A DNA stretch of 64,000 nt from Clostridium putrefaciens (GTDB lineage: Bacteria > Bacillota > Clostridia > Clostridiales > Clostridiaceae): positions 2,569,001 to 2,633,000 of the forward strand of contig NZ_UFWZ01000001.1 in the NCBI RefSeq assembly GCF_900461105.1. The letters run 5' to 3'. The notes beneath the pieces are model-generated. The model was not told the origin of the DNA. It was given only the letters and a program-made list of their open reading frames with translations, and ran no database searches. The position numbers were made by a program, and so were the translations under genes. Positions 62,284 through 64,000 of this stretch are shown here, in pieces. Within the stretch, counting starts at the first letter, position 1. The number at the start of each line of letters is the position of its first letter.

Positions 62284-63690
62284 CTATAAAAACATTATCA
62301 TTGATAGAATAAACATAAATATAACTCCACCAACCATTGGCACCGATGTTCTCTTTACAACGTCTATAGCATTTTTCTTTACAGATCCTGCTACAATTAC
62401 GGTAACTGCTGCCACTGGTGACACTGCTCTCATTAGATTTCCTGCAAGTCCCATTGGAACTGAAATTGCAATAGGGCTAATTCCTGCTGCCTCTGCTAAT
62501 GGAACTATTAACGGAATCATTGCAAAGAATAAGGCTGTCCCACTACCTGAAAGCAATACTATTAGCATAGATAACGCTACCAAGATTAGTGGAAGAACTA
62601 TTCCCATGCCTGTACCTTGTGTAGAAATCATAGTCTTTTGTAAAGTACTAATCAATCCAATTGAGTTTAATCCTGCTACAAATACGCTGGCTGCTACTAA
62701 TAATGCCACAATTGAAACTCCACCTGCCATTCCCTTAAAGAAGGTTTCTGTTTCTTTCAAAACCTTATTATCTCCCTTGTGCCTAACTAATTCACAGATA
62801 ATTGCAATGATAAAACTTAAGATTGATGCTACTTCTACTGATAATGCTGATGATGAACCTGTGAAGTAAACCATAATCAATAATAATATTGGCAGTAATG
62901 GTAGTAATGCATATACTGTTTTAAATAATGCCGATCCCTTAATTTCACTAACTGCTTTTATTTCAACCTCTTCTCTATCCAAGTCATTTACTTGTTTTTT
63001 ATCCATAAACTTTTGCCAAAAATAATGTAAAATTGCCATGAAACCTAGTGTAGGAATTGAAACTATAGCATGATATTTAAGCACATAATCTGTTACTGTT
63101 AATCCTGCATAAGCTGGAAACTTCGCTAGTTCTTGAGCAATTGCAACATTGTCACTTCCAAGAGGTGTTGGTATTACTGTTGCCGTTGTGGCAATAACTG
63201 CCGCTGCTGTTAGTGTACTCATACCTGACCTTTTTAAAACTGGAAATAATGTAGCTAATAATATAATTGCTAAGTTAGAAGCACTTGGAATTACTAAAGA
63301 AAGTAAATTTCCTAATAAAAATACAATTGGAACTAATATATAAGTTGATTTAATTTTACCTATTGGTTTTGTTAAAACACTTACAGTAACATCATTTGCT
63401 CCTATTTTACTCATATAAGCTGAGTATCCTCCTAAGATCAAAATGATAAATCCTGCCGCTGATAAGGTTTGTTTAAAAATATCTGCTGTTGCTTTTAATG
63501 GGTCAAGTAACATAAGCCCTGTAGACTCAAACTTTTTAATTGCTATACCATTTCCCATTGCAATGGAAATATACATTAATATTATACCAATAGCAAATAA
63601 GGTTATTTTTATATCCATTTTCTTTATTAGCATGTATATTACTAAAGCAATTGCAATAATAGCTGTCCCAAGCATTATAAAATTGTTCAT
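62284..63690 (-). CDS. DcuC-family anaerobic carrier
   Basis: This 468-residue transporter has about twelve helices. It begins MNNFIMLGTAIIAIALVIYMLIKK and contains IPSASNLAIILLATLFPVLKRSGM, PTPLGSDNVAIAQELAKFPAYAGL and LLSGSGTALFFAMIPLIVPLAEAAGISP, typical of DcuC and related YfcC-like carriers of C4-dicarboxylates. It follows a nucleoside hydrolase gene by 26 bases, so transport of a nucleoside-linked substrate is conceivable. Substrate not determined by sequence. Confidence 0.85.
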   Translation of the reverse strand: MNNFIMLGTAIIAIALVIYMLIKKMDIKITLFAIGIILMYISIAMGNGIAIKKFESTGLMLLDPLKATADIFKQTLSAAGFIILILGGYSAYMSKIGANDVTVSVLTKPIGKIKSTYILVPIVFLLGNLLSLVIPSASNLAIILLATLFPVLKRSGMSTLTAAAVIATTATVIPTPLGSDNVAIAQELAKFPAYAGLTVTDYVLKYHAIVSIPTLGFMAILHYFWQKFMDKKQVNDLDREEVEIKAVSEIKGSALFKTVYALLPLLPILLLIMVYFTGSSSALSVEVASILSFIIAIICELVRHKGDNKVLKETETFFKGMAGGVSIVALLVAASVFVAGLNSIGLISTLQKTMISTQGTGMGIVLPLILVALSMLIVLLSGSGTALFFAMIPLIVPLAEAAGISPIAISVPMGLAGNLMRAVSPVAAVTVIVAGSVKKNAIDVVKRTSVPMVGGVIFMFILSMIMFL

Positions 63691-63716
63691 AATAAATTCC
63701 TCTCCCTATGTTTATT

Positions 63717-64000
63717 TTATATACAGTTTTTAATTGAACTCATGAACCACTCTTTGAATATATTTGCATTTATATCTGTACATACCTTTGCGTTTGGAGA
63801 TTTTCCTAGGTATCCTTTTAAGTCAACCACAGTGCACCCTAATGTTAAATTACTTTGTGTTTCAACATCTATAAAGGTTTCTGTCATCTCATACATTTCA
63901 GGGCAAAGTATATAAGCTATTGCACAGCTATCATACATTTTTAATCCTGTTTTAAAGCTTCCACCTCTATACTTTTGGAATAATGAATACATCATATGTC
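63717..64000 (-). CDS. Nucleoside hydrolase, C-terminal part (5' end outside window)
   Basis: About 94 residues are visible, with the frame open to the window edge. KMYDSCAIAYILCPEMYEMTE and the following strands (FIDVETQSNLTLGCTVVDL, NAKVCTDINANIFKEWFM) match the end of inosine-uridine-preferring nucleoside hydrolases, including the Asp in the YDSCA motif that helps bind calcium (usually YDPCA). Such enzymes split nucleosides into base and ribose. Confidence 0.88.
   Translation of the reverse strand, partial: HMMYSLFQKYRGGSFKTGLKMYDSCAIAYILCPEMYEMTETFIDVETQSNLTLGCTVVDLKGYLGKSPNAKVCTDINANIFKEWFMSSIKNCI

Noticed and set aside
62273-62869. Plus-strand ORF of 198 residues
   Set aside because: Antisense to the DcuC-like gene. 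The composition (Thr, Ala, Pro, Ile) is typical of a mirror frame of membrane helices.

Overview
The window is a low-GC, strongly A+T-rich segment from a Clostridium-type anaerobic Firmicute. The signs are Shine-Dalgarno-led genes, an ethanolamine microcompartment operon of clostridial/enterococcal layout, a clostridial anaerobic sulfite reductase operon, a PfoR-like protein, HrcA/CIRCE control and an Agr-like peptide system. I recognise no tRNA, rRNA, CRISPR array or replication origin. Start codons were adjusted where a Shine-Dalgarno sequence clearly chose one.

(1) 1-15.6 kb, minus strand: ethanolamine utilisation. Order of transcription is eutG, eutS, eutP, eutV, eutW, eutA, eutB, eutC, eutL, a eutK-like shell gene, eutE, eutM, eutT, a pduL-type phosphotransacylase, eutJ, an unassigned gene, eutN and a tandem-BMC shell gene cut by the window edge. 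EutVW is the two-component antiterminator. Three leaders (before eutG, eutS and eutA) carry the paired hexaloop hairpins bound by ANTAR proteins, each overlapping an intrinsic terminator.

(2) 15.7-24.1 kb: ordinary mixed genes. They include a MacB-like ABC ATPase, secreted protein and FtsX-type permease operon, a Yip1-like membrane protein, a GNAT acetyltransferase, a split chromate transporter, a methyltransferase and a SulP anion transporter.

(3) 24.1-45.9 kb: an accessory island, visibly richer in A+T and full of duplicated fragments. Its working core appears to be a peptide export operon (C39-peptidase ABC exporter, a GyrI-like protein, an HlyD-like accessory protein), two precursor peptides with the same double-glycine leader but unrelated cores, candidate immunity membrane proteins and two paralogous ABC ATPase/permease pairs. 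Decayed leader cassettes, hlyD fragments, a bacteriocin-like pseudogene and a group IIC intron remnant lie between them. At the far end is an Agr-like quorum-sensing locus: truncated agrB, an intact agrD-like peptide with Ser in place of the usual Cys, a LytTR response regulator, and an AgrC-type kinase killed by a nonsense codon and by a 1607-bp IS4-type insertion with a 9-bp target duplication. Remnants of SulP and of a membrane gene at the borders of the 24-35 kb part show that it arose by duplication with insertion.

(4) 45.9-51.3 kb, minus strand: asrABC, an FNT-family channel (probably hydrosulfide), a Crp/Fnr regulator and a PfoR/PTS-IIC-like membrane protein. A perfect Crp-type palindrome lies between the regulator and the sulfite operon.

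(5) 51.4-64 kb, minus strand: a GlnK/GlnL-like two-component pair, an 860-residue protein with two DUF262 domains and an HNH nuclease domain (candidate defence protein), a chemoreceptor, a small Cys-rich ORF with an in-frame UGA before a Cys-rich tail (candidate selenoprotein or recent nonsense mutation), htpG with a CIRCE operator, a truncated radical-SAM gene, a DcuC-family carrier and the end of a nucleoside hydrolase gene.
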